From assembly GCF_040954645.1 (NCBI RefSeq), contig NC_092812.1, forward strand, positions 2,046,001 through 2,110,000: 64,000 nucleotides of DNA, read 5' to 3'. Positions 10,905 through 22,775 of this stretch are shown here, piece after piece. This DNA is from Diabrotica undecimpunctata (taxonomy: Eukaryota > Arthropoda > Insecta > Coleoptera > Chrysomelidae). Numbering within the stretch: the stretch's first letter is position 1; every line of letters begins with the position of its first letter. Under the pieces are notes generated by a model. It saw only the letters and a program-made list of their open reading frames with translations, was not told the origin of the DNA and searched no databases. Both the position numbers and the translations under genes were made by a program.

Positions 10905-12650
10905 GCCTTCTTCTCCTCCTCTATCTTTTCTCCTTCGTAAGGATGCAGTGGCTTTATTTGTTCGACTATTTATGTTGAATTATCGTGCATTATAAGCATC
11001 CTCTTACAGATCTTCCTACCAGAACCCGCTATGTTGCCTTCAAATATAATTATTTCCATGCATTCTCTTCTTCTAATTATAATTTGAAAAATATATTTTG
11101 TTTGACAGTAGTGGTGGATCTAGATTTTGTTAAGTCCTTCTAGTATTGATTTATTTGTGTGATCTGCGGTGCATAAATGTGCAACATTTTACGGCAGACT
11201 CACATTTGAAATGCCATTATACGCTTCAAATCGACGTTTTTGATGGTTTATGTTTAACTGTTTGTTTTTAACGTCAGTGTTCTCCCATATTTATATGAGT
11301 TTGACTTGCCGATCTGGCCATTGCGATTGATCTCGTCTTCACATTCTCCACTGTTACTAATGAGAGAGCCCAATTAATTAAATTGTCTGACCACTGCGTA
11401 CCCCGCCATATTTCTTATCTCTGTTAAGTTATTTCTGTTTCTATCAATGATCAATACTGTGGTTTTTTGTATATTTATTTTCAAACCATATTCCGTACTC
11501 ATCGTGCCTAGCTTATTCAAAATTTGTTCCAGTTCTTCTGGTGAAGACACAAATAATACCATGTCATCAGTATATTGTAGTTTTTTTTATTTTTTTTTTC
11601 TCCTATAGTTGCTTTGCCTTATGCTTCCTCAAAACCTTGACGCATAATGTGTTCACAAAGAATGGATGATATTATACATCCATGCCGAACTCCAGATTTC
11701 AATTTGAAGTTTTTCGAAATTACATTATTAACTCCTACATTAGCGGTAATATTTACATTAAGTTCTTGTAATAAATAGATTAGATGTTCTGGCGTACTCA
11801 TTTCTCTAGGTGTATCTCACATTTTATCCCATTTTACGTTATCGAAGGCATTGGAGAAGTCAACGAAGCGCAAATATGTTTCTATATTCCACACACACAC
11901 GCAGTGATCAACCCTGCCCCTAGGAACATGTGTATACCAATGTAAGAATGGGATCCACATGTCCGAAGATCAAACCGGTCACACTTCGCTAGTCGAAGTG
12001 GTACCTATCTGACCCTCAGGCGTTCCCACCACCCCTCCTCATCGTGTGACTTACGTGAGGAGGCTTATGATCCGAAATTTACTTAAGATGCCCTAGGTAA
12101 TAGGACATCCTCGGTTTTTAGTGAATGTGGTTATGCCACCTAACTGTAGGGGTAGCCACATCTAGGCTTTTCTCCCTATTTACTTTACTGACTCTATTGA
12201 TTTTACTCTACTTTACGTCGGGACTAGAGTCCCTAAAAAAGAAAAAAGAGCGTGTGTTCCGACCATAGTCCGCGGAGCGGTATATAGAAGGCCTGACGGG
12301 CCCCTTCTATATTTGCTATATAAGGTAAATTTACGTTAAACGGTTTAATGAAAAGTATGAATATATCAATATGAATTTACGGTATTTAATCAGAAAACAC
12401 ATAATTTTTTTTTGTGGGCTTCCTTGTGGCTTCGGGACTATGTTTCTATATTAAACTCTTGTGATTTTTCTATAATTTCACAAATACTGAGAATGTGTTT
12501 TCCTACTTGGAACGAATCCGCATTGTTCTTAAGGAATTTGTAGAAGATTATTGAATTTAGTCTTTCATTGATGATGGTGAGGATTACTTTGTTCTCATTG
12601 GATATCAATGCTACTGTACGGTACTTGCTAAAGAAAATCTTATAGAAGCT
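10905..12650 (-). mobile_element. LINE RT to C-terminus, interrupted by a 550-base insertion
   Basis: Minus-strand pieces in order: 12650-12453 (TVALISNENKVILTIINERL, KHILSICEIIEKSQEF), then 11888-11340 (LKSGVRHGCI motif B, a broken motif C region DDMVLFVSSPEELEQIL, LGTMSTEYGLKINIQKT), then degraded tail down to a GA-rich end near 10908. An insertion at 11889-12438 splits the RT. Frameshifts and stops throughout. This is an AP-endonuclease-type LINE, 5' truncated. Confidence 0.75.
11889..12438 (-). mobile_element. 550-base insertion with 14-base target duplication
   Basis: TATGTTTCTATATT stands on both sides (11875-11888 and 12439-12452) and interrupts a LINE reading frame. On the minus strand the insert ends in a GTGTGTGTGTGTGG tail. 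A long target duplication plus a simple-repeat tail indicates target-primed reverse transcription, so it is a SINE or the 3' end of a LINE. No coding frame and no sure polymerase III box seen. It is GC-richer than its surroundings. Confidence 0.6.
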
Positions 12651-12955
12651 TGTAGCTGAAAAGCGTAAAATTAGACAAAATTGGTATCAATCAAGAAGCC
12701 TCAAGGAGCCTTAAGACAAAATTCTGCTAAATAGGGTAACCAGACAATTAATTAACACAATCATAAATATTAAACAAGCATTGGCCTGTAAGTTTCTCAC
12801 AGAACACACTGTATATAATAGTACTGACAGAATACTGTTTTTGAAGAAAAAATAAATATCTACAACGTCCAATAGCTCGAGTGTCTCCTATTAAAAAAGA
12901 TTATGCAAATATGCAGAACATCTTAAAAACAAAATAACAATCTAACGAAGGTTAG
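12648..12955 (+). mobile_element. Jockey/I-type LINE fragment between endonuclease and RT
   Basis: Broken frames give KRKIRQNWYQSRS, NRVTRQLINTIINIKQA and PIKKDYANMQ-like strings. These match the linker between endonuclease and RT in insect Jockey-type LINEs. Many stops; only a scrap. Confidence 0.5.
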
Positions 12956-13189
12956 ATGTATTGCTCAAACTCGAACTAAGAGAGTAAACTGATACAATTG
13001 ATTTCACTAGTTACCTTAAATAACTTTAATCCGACAAAAGCACAGGATTTTACTTACGCGAGAGATTTTAAGGAGAATTCAAAGAAATGCTTGTTCAAAT
13101 TAATTACTTTAGCCAACTGTATTCGGCTTATATATGTACAAGATGCACAAAAAAGTTGATATAATGGATCTAAAACCTAGTAGCAACTT

Positions 13190-13475
13190 AAGACAAGCTT
13201 TCGACATCATCTTCGATGTCTTCTTCAGGGCTTCGGAGGTCTCAGTCTCCTGAGCCCCCAGACACTACTACACTGATCACCAATCAATGCGTTACTGGTG
13301 CTGGGAATAGAAGAGGCATCATTTATACCGTCGATGGTGACGTGGCTTGGGTGAATTATGGTGACGCGGGAATTGGCGCGGGGGTTGGCGCGAACATTGC
13401 TGACAGTTCTGACATTTTTGATTCACAGGTGGAGCGGACGATGTTTGCAATTATCACATTGACGGTAAAAGCCAT
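13190..13475 (-). mobile_element. Tail of a Penelope-like element in inverted position
   Basis: These 280 bases are a near copy of 62375-62620 (shared GAGCCCCCAGACACTACTAC and TTTATACCGTCGATGGTGAC). There they encode, on the minus strand, the last part of a PLE protein followed by a hammerhead-like motif. Here the tail lies antisense to the PLE reading frame that starts right after it on the plus strand. An open + strand frame through 13216-13941 is therefore an accidental fusion of antisense tail and true RT. Confidence 0.75.
13195..13232 (-). ncRNA. Hammerhead-ribozyme-like motif (PLE terminus)
   Basis: Minus strand: CTGAAGA, an extra A, a perfect 6-base-pair stem GACATC/GATGTC with loop GAAGAT, then GAAA followed by the palindrome-forming AGCT and T. 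Core and order follow the hammerhead consensus CUGANGA - helix II - GAAA - helix III - UH. Helix I is poor here. PLE terminal repeats are known to carry such ribozymes. Confidence 0.45.
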
Positions 13476-14452
13476 TACCAATAAAACCTCTGTTGCAGTT
13501 GACATAAAACAATCTCTAATTCCTCGTGAAAAGTCTTTCAGAACACCTCGAATATATGGCCTACGCAAAATTCACAAACCTTATATTCTCTACGTTCCAC
13601 TGTCAGTGCATACAACTAGCCTACATAACCATTGGCCAAGTACTTGGCCAAAACTCTACAACCTCTCGCCGAAAATCCTTCGTCAAAATTTTTTTTATTT
13701 TATCGAACTTCTTAAACAATACGTTATCTCACCGTCAGACACTCTAGTAAGTTTCGATATCGTTTTACTCTTTACAAACATTCCTATGGATGAAACTCTA
13801 AATATTCTGAAAAATAAATACAGTAACCAGCAAGACAACTTACCTTTCATTAAACGTTGTATGCCCAACACTTATTTCATCTGCCAAAATCAATTCTACA
13901 GAAAAATAGATGGTGCTCAATGGGCTTCCCACTATCTCTAGTAATTGCTAATATCTTTATGGAAGACTTCGAGAGCCGAGCACTATCCACATTAATGGTC
14001 AAACACATGTTGGCTACGATATGTTGACGATGTATTCGTCATTTGGCCCTATGGCAGGGATGCTTTGGTGTCTATTCAAACCCATCTAAATTGTATAAAT
14101 CCTAGTATCCAGTTTACGATGGAGGTGGAAACTTCCTTGTCTCCTGATCAATATGCCTTTGCGATAATGCAAGTAGACCCGCTGAGCTCTCTAGTTTAAA
14201 ACAAGCCCTTATCCAAATTGGCCGCCGATCCTATATAGGCCAAACAAATTGTATAATCCAAAATAAGGTATATAAACATTTCATTTCTGTTTGGAATTCC
14301 GAGTTAATTTTAGCTCTGGGTCAACACCATCTTCATACAGGTCACAAAATTGATTTTGAAAACTCTAGAACCGTAGCCCACATCCGCTTCTATAAACCAA
14401 GAATTATCCGAGAAGCCATAGAAATTGAAAATATGCCAAATTGTCTATAAAT
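13475..14452 (+). pseudogene. Penelope-like element: RT and GIY-YIG endonuclease, broken
   Basis: RT begins near 13475: RTPRIYGLRKIHKP, SPSDTLVSFDIVLLFTNIP (motif A region with SFD), then a frameshift near 13930, IFMEDFESRALS and RYVDD(V) near 14020 (catalytic YVDD). Next come LSPDQYAF and the endonuclease part RRSYIGQTNCIIQNKVYKHF and GQHHLHTGHKIDFENSR up to a stop at 14449. The GIY-YIG module places it among endonuclease-bearing PLEs. Several stops and shifts; it cannot make protein. The same PLE family occurs at 62286-63237. Confidence 0.85.
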
Positions 14453-14834
14453 AGAGTAAAAAGCTGACCATGGTAAATTGACTTTGGAATGAGTATACTA
14501 TGGTTTAATTCCTAAAAAGTAATTAATGCAACTAAGAAAAAATATTTGTAACGTTTTTCTGAAATTTATTGAAATATGGCATAATATTAAACAATTTGTT
14601 AAAATGTCAATTATTTACAATAAACACTTTATCTTTTAACTGAACTAGTACTATGTATTTATTAAGCTTTAAATTACATTGTTTTACACTGGAAATTAAA
14701 TACAACATACAATGGTAAATAATTCCAATTTATTTTTTTACACTATGATCGGACTATCAGTAATTTGTTTACTTGTGGACTAAAATTAAATTAGATAATT
14801 GTACTTACTTGATAATAATTATTGCAATAAATGT
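14453..14834. other. AT-rich DNA, probably 3' flank of the mariner fragment
   Basis: No coding frame. Its position just downstream (minus strand) of a mariner transposase C-terminus suggests the untranslated end of that element. No inverted partner was found. Confidence 0.4.
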
Positions 14835-15215
14835 TCATAGTGTCCAATTGTTAGTAATGCCATAGATAACTAAATTATGTCGGATAGTTTCTGCAGTATC
14901 AAAAATTCGTTCCCGTAATTCAGCTTCTGTTTCGATTTTATCTCGGTTATCATAAACTAACGATTTCAGATGTCCCCAAAAATAAAGATCTAGTACATTG
15001 TATTCGAGACTTTGGCGGCGGCTACACAATGGATCTACTCATACAAATCTAACGACAAGGATATAAGTGATATCAAGAAGAATTTTAACAGCTCTGGTAA
15101 AATGTGCTGGGGCTCTGTCGTGAAGAACCCACATTTCACGGCGTGTTTGCAAAGGCACGTCTTCAAGAAGTACCAGCAAACATTTTGCAATAAATTATGG
15201 GAGGCCATAAATTTT
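14835..15215 (-). pseudogene. Mariner-like transposase, C-terminal fragment
   Basis: Minus-strand pieces read LEDVPLQTRREMW, LHDRAPAHFTRAVKILLD, a gap with a stop, then YNVLDLYFWGHLKSLVYDNR and EAELRERIFDTAETIRHN. LHDxAPAHF (second catalytic Asp) and the following FWGxLK / LRERI blocks are typical mariner. The third catalytic Asp lies in NVLDLYFWG. The N-terminal half is absent. Confidence 0.8.
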
Positions 15216-15221
15216 TGTTAA

Positions 15222-15576
15222 AAATTTATCCTACGTATTAAATAAGGAAATATATGTGGCAATTATAAAAATTCTACACACCATTTCTCGTAAAACATGC
15301 CTCACATGCCTACAAAAGAAACTTACGACGATACTTCGAGGAAGATAACCTGGGCATAAATCTTGTTTCAAACTATCTGTTTACTAAAGTTGTGACTGTC
15401 TTCGTTAAAATATTCATACTGCACGTAGTTTACAAAAATTTTTTTTAAACCTAAATGTATTTTCGTTTTCTGGTCAAACTGTTGAATTTAGAAAAAAATG
15501 TTATAAGAGTTTTTTCATCTACATGGTGCCTTGTACCTATACCTTTAAGGAACGCGCTATTTTTGGGGACACCCTA
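15222..15576. other. AT-rich DNA, nothing recognised
   Basis: No usable frame or motif. It may be older mariner sequence but I cannot support that. Confidence 0.35.
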
Positions 15577-15726
<150 letters not shown>

Positions 15727-15845
15727 GAAAAGGTGGACGACCGTCAATCCAATATAAATTAAGGAACACTAGAAGAGTAGTGGGTTTTTCGGTCAAAGTG
15801 GAGAAATAAAAGACAAAGAAGGTAGCTACTTCATCCATTTATTGA

Positions 15846-15881
15846 AGACGTTTCGCTTTCTACTCAGAAAGAATCATCAGA
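15846..15881 (-). ncRNA. Hammerhead-ribozyme-like motif
   Basis: Minus strand: CTGATGA (the textbook core), a 5-base-pair stem CTTTC/GAAAG, then CGAAACGTC with the self-complementary ACGT. Helix I does not form locally. It lies 120 bases from a (TA)n tract, like the other copies. Confidence 0.45.
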
Positions 15882-16540
15882 AAAGTTATTACATGTGTGT
15901 TACCTTAAAAAGACATGTAGCAGTCAATGATATTAAATGTGTAAAAAAGCTTACGACAATGGAAATTTTGAGATCAAGTTGTATAAACAATTAATTGAAA
16001 CTAGGTACAGTATACAAATTAACAAACTTAGCACAGCAAAAGAACATGTGAGAATCATACATGTTTATAAAAAATTTTTGTAAAAAACTTAAGTAAAAAA
16101 CATTAATATTGATATGTAGAGAACTAGAAAGATCATAAGATGCACTTCCAACAGTATATTATCAGTTAAATTTAATTTTGACTTTGGGTAACATTATCGA
16201 ATAGATTAAGATTGAAATATAACATTTAAAAGTAAAATGAAGTTACCAGTCTTTAGCTTACTATGTGCCGCAGGTAATGAAACAAATGAACCAATGAACA
16301 AATTCATTGGTTTTCTCAACCAATCACTGGGGGGAAAATGGTGATCTTAACCACCATTTCCTTTCATTTTTTGGCTTTTAATGACAAGTTGTCACCCAAA
16401 TTTATCATATTCTTTAAATGTACCGCTCTATTGCAGTAGAGGTTGGTATTTTGCCTTGCTGTTCTGTCATATTTTGACCTCAAGGCTACTGTCTTTTCAC
16501 GTTGTTGGCATGGGTGTTACACCTGTTACATTCATTTACC
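15882..16540. other. Probable PLE-derived DNA, no gene
   Basis: The sequence continues from the hammerhead-like motif to the truncated left end of the mariner element. It holds short chance frames only. It may be the noncoding end of a PLE, inferred from position. Nothing else recognised. Confidence 0.35.
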
Positions 16541-18585
16541 AAAAGAGCCCTTTGAAGTTACAAAATAAAAATTATTTTTTTTGAATTATCCCCTAAACTA
16601 CTTGAAATTTTGTAATAAAAATGGACACGTTACTTTCTTGTTCTGAAAGCATTTTTCATACAAAACAAGCTACAAAATCTAAGCGCGCAGAAAAATTTTA
16701 AGGGGGCTGTGCAGCCCTAAATCCCCCCAAACTTTTGAGTACGTTCAAATCAAATGAATTTTGTGGCATCATTAATTTAATACATTATTTTTAAAACTTT
16801 TTTGCCTCCTATCACTCTTTCGAAAAACTAGTTTTTTCCCAGTTGGCCATAAAATTACAATTAGTTTCTACGGATACAATAATTACAAACAGTTCCATCA
16901 ATAATAGTCAATAAGTTAAAGCTATCATTTATTGTGTGAATAACATTAATATTAAAAATTTTGATATTACAATGGCCTACACATTTCAGGAAATGGCAGA
17001 TATGCATTTAAATTTGGGTAAGTTGGATCAGATTAAATTATGATTTCAATAAACTATCGGGTTTATCGTAGGTGAATGTCAAGAAAATAGTGCAGCAACC
17101 GCAAGGCGTTATGCAGTAAAATACCCCAATCGAAATACACCCGATAGACGATTATTTCTGACCATTGATCGTCGTTTACGGGAACCGGGTACACTCCAAC
17201 CGCAAGTTGCTGGCAATAGTGGTCGTCGAATAATGGATGCAACTGATGAAGACATTTTAGAAATCATTGAAGAAGTCCCTGGAACAAGTACAAGGGTAAT
17301 AGCTGCTCAACTAAATATTCCTTACGTAAGGTTTTGGAGGCGTTTGAAGGATCAACTGGTCAAACCCTATCATTTAATAACGGTTTAAGAGTTATTGGTT
17401 GAAGATTATCCTAGAAGTATTGGATTTTGCGATTAGTTGTTAATGGAAAACACTCGAAATATTAATTTTATTAGAAATATTTTGATGCTACCTTCCTTCA
17501 GTAGAAATGGAATAACAAACCATCATAACGAGCACATTTGGGCCGACGAAACTCCTAACGTCAAAAAACGACTTATCTCCAAAGGACTTTCAATGTTAAT
17601 GTTTTGGGCAGAAATTGTGGATAACAATCTAATAGGCCCAGTATTTCTTCCCAACAATTTAAATGGTGATAATTATTTGCAGTTCTTGGCAAACGATTTA
17701 CAAGAGTATTTGCAAGAAGTGAATATTGCAATAAGGCAAAATATGTGGTTTCTACAAGATGGCGCTCCACCGCATTACAGTAATGAAGTCCGGGAATACC
17801 TTTGCAGGCAGTAACCTGGTCGGTGGATTGGAGGGGGTCGTGACGCACCTATTTCTTGTCCACCCAGAAGTCCAGGTCTTAACCCCATGGACTTTTGCTT
17901 TTGGGGGTTTATGAAAAACAAAATGTATTCTGTAACAATAGAGGATGAACAACAATTGAGGGTTAGAATAATTGAAGCTGCAAATCAATTTCGTCAGAAA
18001 AATATGATTTTTCAGCGCATTCGGTTTTCCTTATTAAAACGATACCGAATGTGTATTGAGGAAAATCGGGGTCATTTTAAACATTTATTGTAATATCACA
18101 TTTATAGAGGTTATAGTCATTTTTTGTACTTGTTGATTCATTTAAGCCATGCATTTAAGGTTAATGAAAAGGGACGTAATTCAATAAAAACTGTTTTTAA
18201 AAAAAAATGATAAGATACAAAAAATTTTAAAAATAATGTGTTAAACTAATGATGCCACAAAATTTATTTGATTTGAACGTACTTAAAAGTTTGAGGGGGT
18301 TTAGGGCTGCACAGCCCCCTTAAAATTTTTCTGTGCACTTAGATTTTGCTGTTTCCTTTTTATGAAAAATGCTTTCAGATCAAGAAAGTAGCGTGTCCAT
18401 TTTTGTTACAAAATGTCAAGTAGTTTAGGAGATAATGCAAAAAAACAATTTTTATTTTGTAACTTCAAAGGGCTGTAACTTTTTTTGTATACACTTTTGT
18501 ACTAAGGTAAGTTGGATTAAATCAATTTATTTTTGTTACCGGAATGCGTGATTTAATTTATGACATACCTTTTGGAAACACCCTG
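16541..18585 (+). mobile_element. Mariner-like element with long inverted repeats
   Basis: Left (16541-16805) and right (18210-18475) ends are inverted copies over about 265 bases (for example GGGGGCTGTGCAGCCC near 16703, inverted near 18310). The right end continues another 110 bases to CACCCTG before TA at 18586, the usual outer end. The matching left outer part is missing, so the element is truncated on the left. The interior has an almost full transposase frame. Confidence 0.85.
16972..18093 (+). pseudogene. Mariner-like transposase with a 54-base intron, three stops
   Basis: ATG at 16972 (MAYTFQEMADMHLNLG). A GTAAGT...TAG intron at 17018-17071 restores the frame. A helix-turn-helix region follows (ATARRYAVKYPNR, DRRLREPGTLQPQ), then the DDE core. 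The three catalytic positions are visible as IWADETP, FLQDGAPPH and SPGLNPMDF, so a DDD triad survives. Stops occur at about 17386, 17432 and 17812, with no frameshift, and the frame ends GHFKHLL at 18093. The N-terminal block resembles the DUF4817-type domain of insect mariner relatives. Confidence 0.85.
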
Positions 18586-18587
18586 TA

Positions 18588-18925
18588 TGTAGTTATATAT
18601 TCCTATGAAAGCGATTTATTGCACTACATGACCTACTCTACGATTCTGTTCAGATTACACCATTCTCGTCGCGGAAGAGAGAAACCGTTGACTATGGAAA
18701 TGTGAGACTTGTTAGCTTCTTCGTAACTTTCGCTTCGCCTATCTAATGCTCATCGATTGTAAAATTGTTTGGAAGATTGTTAACTGTTCTTGTTATCGGG
18801 TTTCGAGATTTCAGCCGCAATTGTCCCTAGTTTAGCTGATCGATATCGGTATTTACGGGCAGTAAAAGATTATTTTGATATTTCTGGTATTGAGCTTTAA
18901 TGACAGGCAACCGTTTTTTTTTGTA
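18588..18925. other. No feature recognised
   Basis: Mixed-composition DNA between the mariner end and the LINE target duplication. No frame or repeat identified. Confidence 0.35.
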
Positions 18926-18939
18926 ATGCAATGTTGCTT

Positions 18940-18967
18940 GGCATAATTGCAATAATGCAATTATGCC
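18940..18967. repeat. Perfect 12-base-pair hairpin at the LINE 5' end
   Basis: GGCATAATTGCA, loop ATAA, TGCAATTATGCC. It starts on the first base after the target duplication, so it would be the 5' cap-proximal structure of the LINE RNA. Confidence 0.8.
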
Positions 18968-21944
18968 AACAGACCCTAGCGATGAACAGGAAAATGAGTT
19001 TGAACATAAATAGCAAAATAAAAAATAAGAATATGTACCTAAATATTGCGACATGGAATGTTCGAGGAGTATACGAGGAGGGAGCATTAATTAACCTAAT
19101 AAAAGATCTAAAAAAATATAAAATACACATCTTAGCAATACAGGAAACACATTTAACTGGAAACAACGTCGAAAAGATTGGCCCATACACGTTTTATACA
19201 AGTGGAGGCAATAATAGGAATTTTGGAGTGGGTTTTCTGGTACATGAAGACGTGGAGCAGGTAAAACGATTCGTAGTAAAATCTGACAGAATGTGTGCAA
19301 TTAGAATTAAAGGAAAACAGAACATGATATCGTTGATAAATATACATGCTCCAACAGAAGAAAAAGAAGAAGAAGTGAAAGATGAATTCTATGAAGAATT
19401 AGAGTCATTGTGTGAAGAAATAATGCCCAGACAAGACACTAAAATTATTATAGGGACACGCCAATGCAAAGGTCGGAAGAGAAGATATATATAAAAACAT
19501 AACAGGGGGTGAAAGTAAACATTTGAATACAAATGATAATGGACAGAGATTAATCACATTCGCAATTGAAAACAGGATGAAGATAATGAGTATCAATTTT
19601 AGGAGAAAAAATATATATGTATAAAGGAACGTGGAAAATTCCGGGGTCAAATGGAACTAATCAAATAGACCACATCTTAATACAGGAGAAGTTTGCAAAT
19701 TTAATAACAAATGTGAAAACGTGCAGAGGGGCTAACGTAGACTCAGATCATTTTTTGGTTAGAATTAATATGAGAGAAGCAATAATTAAAAAGCATAAAC
19801 GGAAAAAGAAAGTGCAACGTAAATTTAACTTTGAAAAATTGCGAAAATTTGAGGTAAAGCAGGACTATCAAAAGGATATACAAGAAACCTACGCCAAACA
19901 AGATAGTACTACTGTGAGTAACATACAAAGAAAGTTCTTGAAAATCACAAACACTATAAAGGAAGCTATGTCGAAGAACATACCAAGAGCAAAAAGATTT
20001 AGAAAAAACCACTGGTTCAATGACGAATGCAGAACAGAGTTAAAAAAAAAAGATCAGATTGGAGATTAAAAAGTTTACGTTCGCAAAAACAAGACGACCT
20101 AGAAAGGTATGCCGTACAACGAAAAAAAGTAAAGAGAATCCTAAGGGAGCGGAAACGAAAGTATATGGAGAATAAAATTAAGCGCATTGAAGAAAATTAC
20201 AAGAAAAATGAAATAAAATTTTTTTATAAAGAAGTAAAATACATTAAAACTGGGTACCAGGGAAGAACGATGAATGTAAAAGATAAGCAAGGAAACCTGA
20301 TAGTGGATGAAGACCAAATATGTGAAAGGTGGAAAGAATATTTCGAAGAGATACTAAATGACGAAGTGACTACTGAAGAAAATTGTTATGTTCCTAGACC
20401 TCAAATAGTAATAGAAGAAATACCAAAGCCCACAAGACAAGAAATTGAAGAAATAATAAAAGATATGAAAAACCAAAAAAGTCCCGGGGAGAGCGGCATT
20501 GTGGCAGAGAACATAAAATATGGAGGAGAGGTCTTAATAAACAAACTTGGTGAGCTAATACTAGAAGGATGGGATGCCGAAGAAATGCCTCAAGAATGGA
20601 ATAAGTCGATTATAATTCCTATACACAAAAAGGGAGATAGAACTGAATGCACAAACTATAGAGGAATATCCTTATTAGAAGTAATGTATAAAGTACTCGC
20701 CATACTAATTAAAAAAACGATTAGAAATATATATAGAAAAGAAACTAGGAGAATACCAGGGAGGATTTTGGAGAGGAAGATCAACAACCGATCAAATTTT
20801 TATGCTAAAACAACTCCTGACCAATTGCTATGAATACAACATTTCAGCACAAGTACTTTTCATTGATTACAAAGCTGCCTACGATACAATAAACGGAAAC
20901 CAGTTAATAGAAACACTTAAAGAATTTCAAGTGCCAGAAAAAATAATAAGATTGGTAGAAATGACAATTAGACAAACCATTTGTGCTGTGAGATGCAACG
21001 GTACAGTCTCAGAAGAATTCGAAGTGAAAAAAGGTGTTCGCCAAGGAGACCCGTTGTCTACATTGCTATTCAATATAGTTCTAGAAAAAAAATTATAAGG
21101 ATTAGTGAGATAAATAGGTCCGGTACTATTTTATACAAGGAGCACCAATGCTTAGCATACGCTGATGATGTGGTTCTCATTGCAAGAAATGGAAAAGAAC
21201 TATCAAATATAACAAAAAGACTGATTCGGGAAAGCTCTAAAATGGGACTGAAAGTTAATATTAATAAATCGAAGTACATGGAGATCTCGAGCAAAGAAGG
21301 AATAAGCACCAGGGGATCCTTTAAATTGGAGGTGGAGAATGGATCAGTTGTAGAATTCGAGAAGGTGGATGAATATATGTACTTAGGTACTCTTATTGAT
21401 CAAACATGTAAAGAAGAAACTGAAATCAACCTGAGACTGACCAAGAGCAACAGGTGTGCTGGAGCCATGAACAAAATAATTAAGGCCAAAGATATATCTC
21501 GTAATACAAAAATAAGAGTATACAAAACTATAATTAGACCCACAATGCTATACGCTGCCGAGACATGGACTATGAACAAAACCGTACAGAACACATTGGA
21601 AGCATGGGAAAGAAAGATACTTCGCAGAATATTTGGTGGAAAAGTAGTAGAGGGAGAATGGAGAAGACGAACTAATGCAGAAGTGTATCAGTTGTATGCT
21701 AACCCTACAATAACAAAAGTTGTGAAAAAACGTAGACTAGAATGGCTCGGTCATCTAGAAAGAATGCAAGGTAATAGACTAGTCAAGAATATTGCTTGGA
21801 GAGTACCTGAGGGCAAAAAAAGAGAGGAAGACCAAGAAATTGCCAGAATCAGAGATTGGAAGCTGTTAGCTAAGAATAGAAAACGATGGAAATTAGCCAT
21901 CCAGCAATGGGCCTAAAAGGCTTGTTAACGCTGTACATACATAC
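18940..21944 (+). mobile_element. Apparently full-length AP-endonuclease LINE, 3005 bases, dead
   Basis: A 14-base duplication ATGCAATGTTGCTT flanks it (18926-18939 and 21945-21958), and the 3' end is TACATACATAC. Endonuclease: IATWNVRGVYEEG, IQETHLTG, SGGNNRNFGVGF, NIHAPTEEKEEE, then IDHIL and SDHFLV. RT: YRGISL, FIDYKAAYDTI (motif A), KGVRQGDPLST (motif B), LAYADDVVL (motif C), then ARTWTM-like and RRLEWLGHLERM in the tail, stop at 21914. At least five frameshifts, two of them 2-base insertions (near 19458 and 19617) and others at A-runs (20043, 21090). One ORF, RTE-like size. It begins with a perfect hairpin. Confidence 0.85.
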
Positions 21945-22775
21945 ATGCAATGTTGCTTAAAGCTAAAAACTAATAAGTTGGTGTACTATTTATGATCCCA
22001 TAATAAATCTCTTGGTTGATTTCATTGTTCACCTAGAACGTTCTAAAACTGGAGCACAATATTCGGCTGTTGAATAAACTAATTTAAGAGCGCTTGTTCT
22101 GATTGTGTCTGCAGTGGCTTCCCAAGAAGTGTTTACAAGCTTGTGAATGATGTTGTTGGGAGTTTTTACTTTAGCTGCAGTTTTATGTAAGTGTTGCTTG
22201 AAAGTGATGATGCGATCTACTATTACTGTCACGTTGTCAACTCACGAATTCAGCAAACTCACTAACTTTCCACTATCTTTTATTTAAATTTATACACATA
22301 CATGATTACGGGTCTACGAGGAGGTCTGTTACGTTATGTACACATCTCGAACAATAAATATACAATAATAATTCAATAATAAATCTCTTTCACGTTTTAT
22401 ATATTCTACCAGGGTTACCATATCGGACCTTGAATCTACGTGATATAAGGCAAGGCCAAGGCTTCTTATGGCAAGGCTGTGTATAAAAAAGAAGTGTTTG
22501 TAATCCAAACATAACGGCTCGTGTCTTGACCCACTTTTAAAAACATATATGATTTAAGATATTTTATATAACATTACAATGTAAGGGTTTATACCCTTAC
22601 TGTACACTTCCCATCAGGAAAAAAAATTTAAGCAATGAAAAATCGTTGCACTTCATTTTTCCGTCCATCTGTTAGGTTTTAAGGTATATATAGTTTGTTT
22701 CTTATAAAAATAAAAAAATCTTCTACAATAATTACTAACTCTTTAAGTGTTAAGTAATGTTCTTTCTATTCTCAC

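Noticed and set aside
13216..13941. A 241-codon open frame on the plus strand
   Set aside because: Its first part is the antisense of a PLE tail (compare 62375-62620). Only the part after about 13475 is real RT sequence, so the whole is not one protein.
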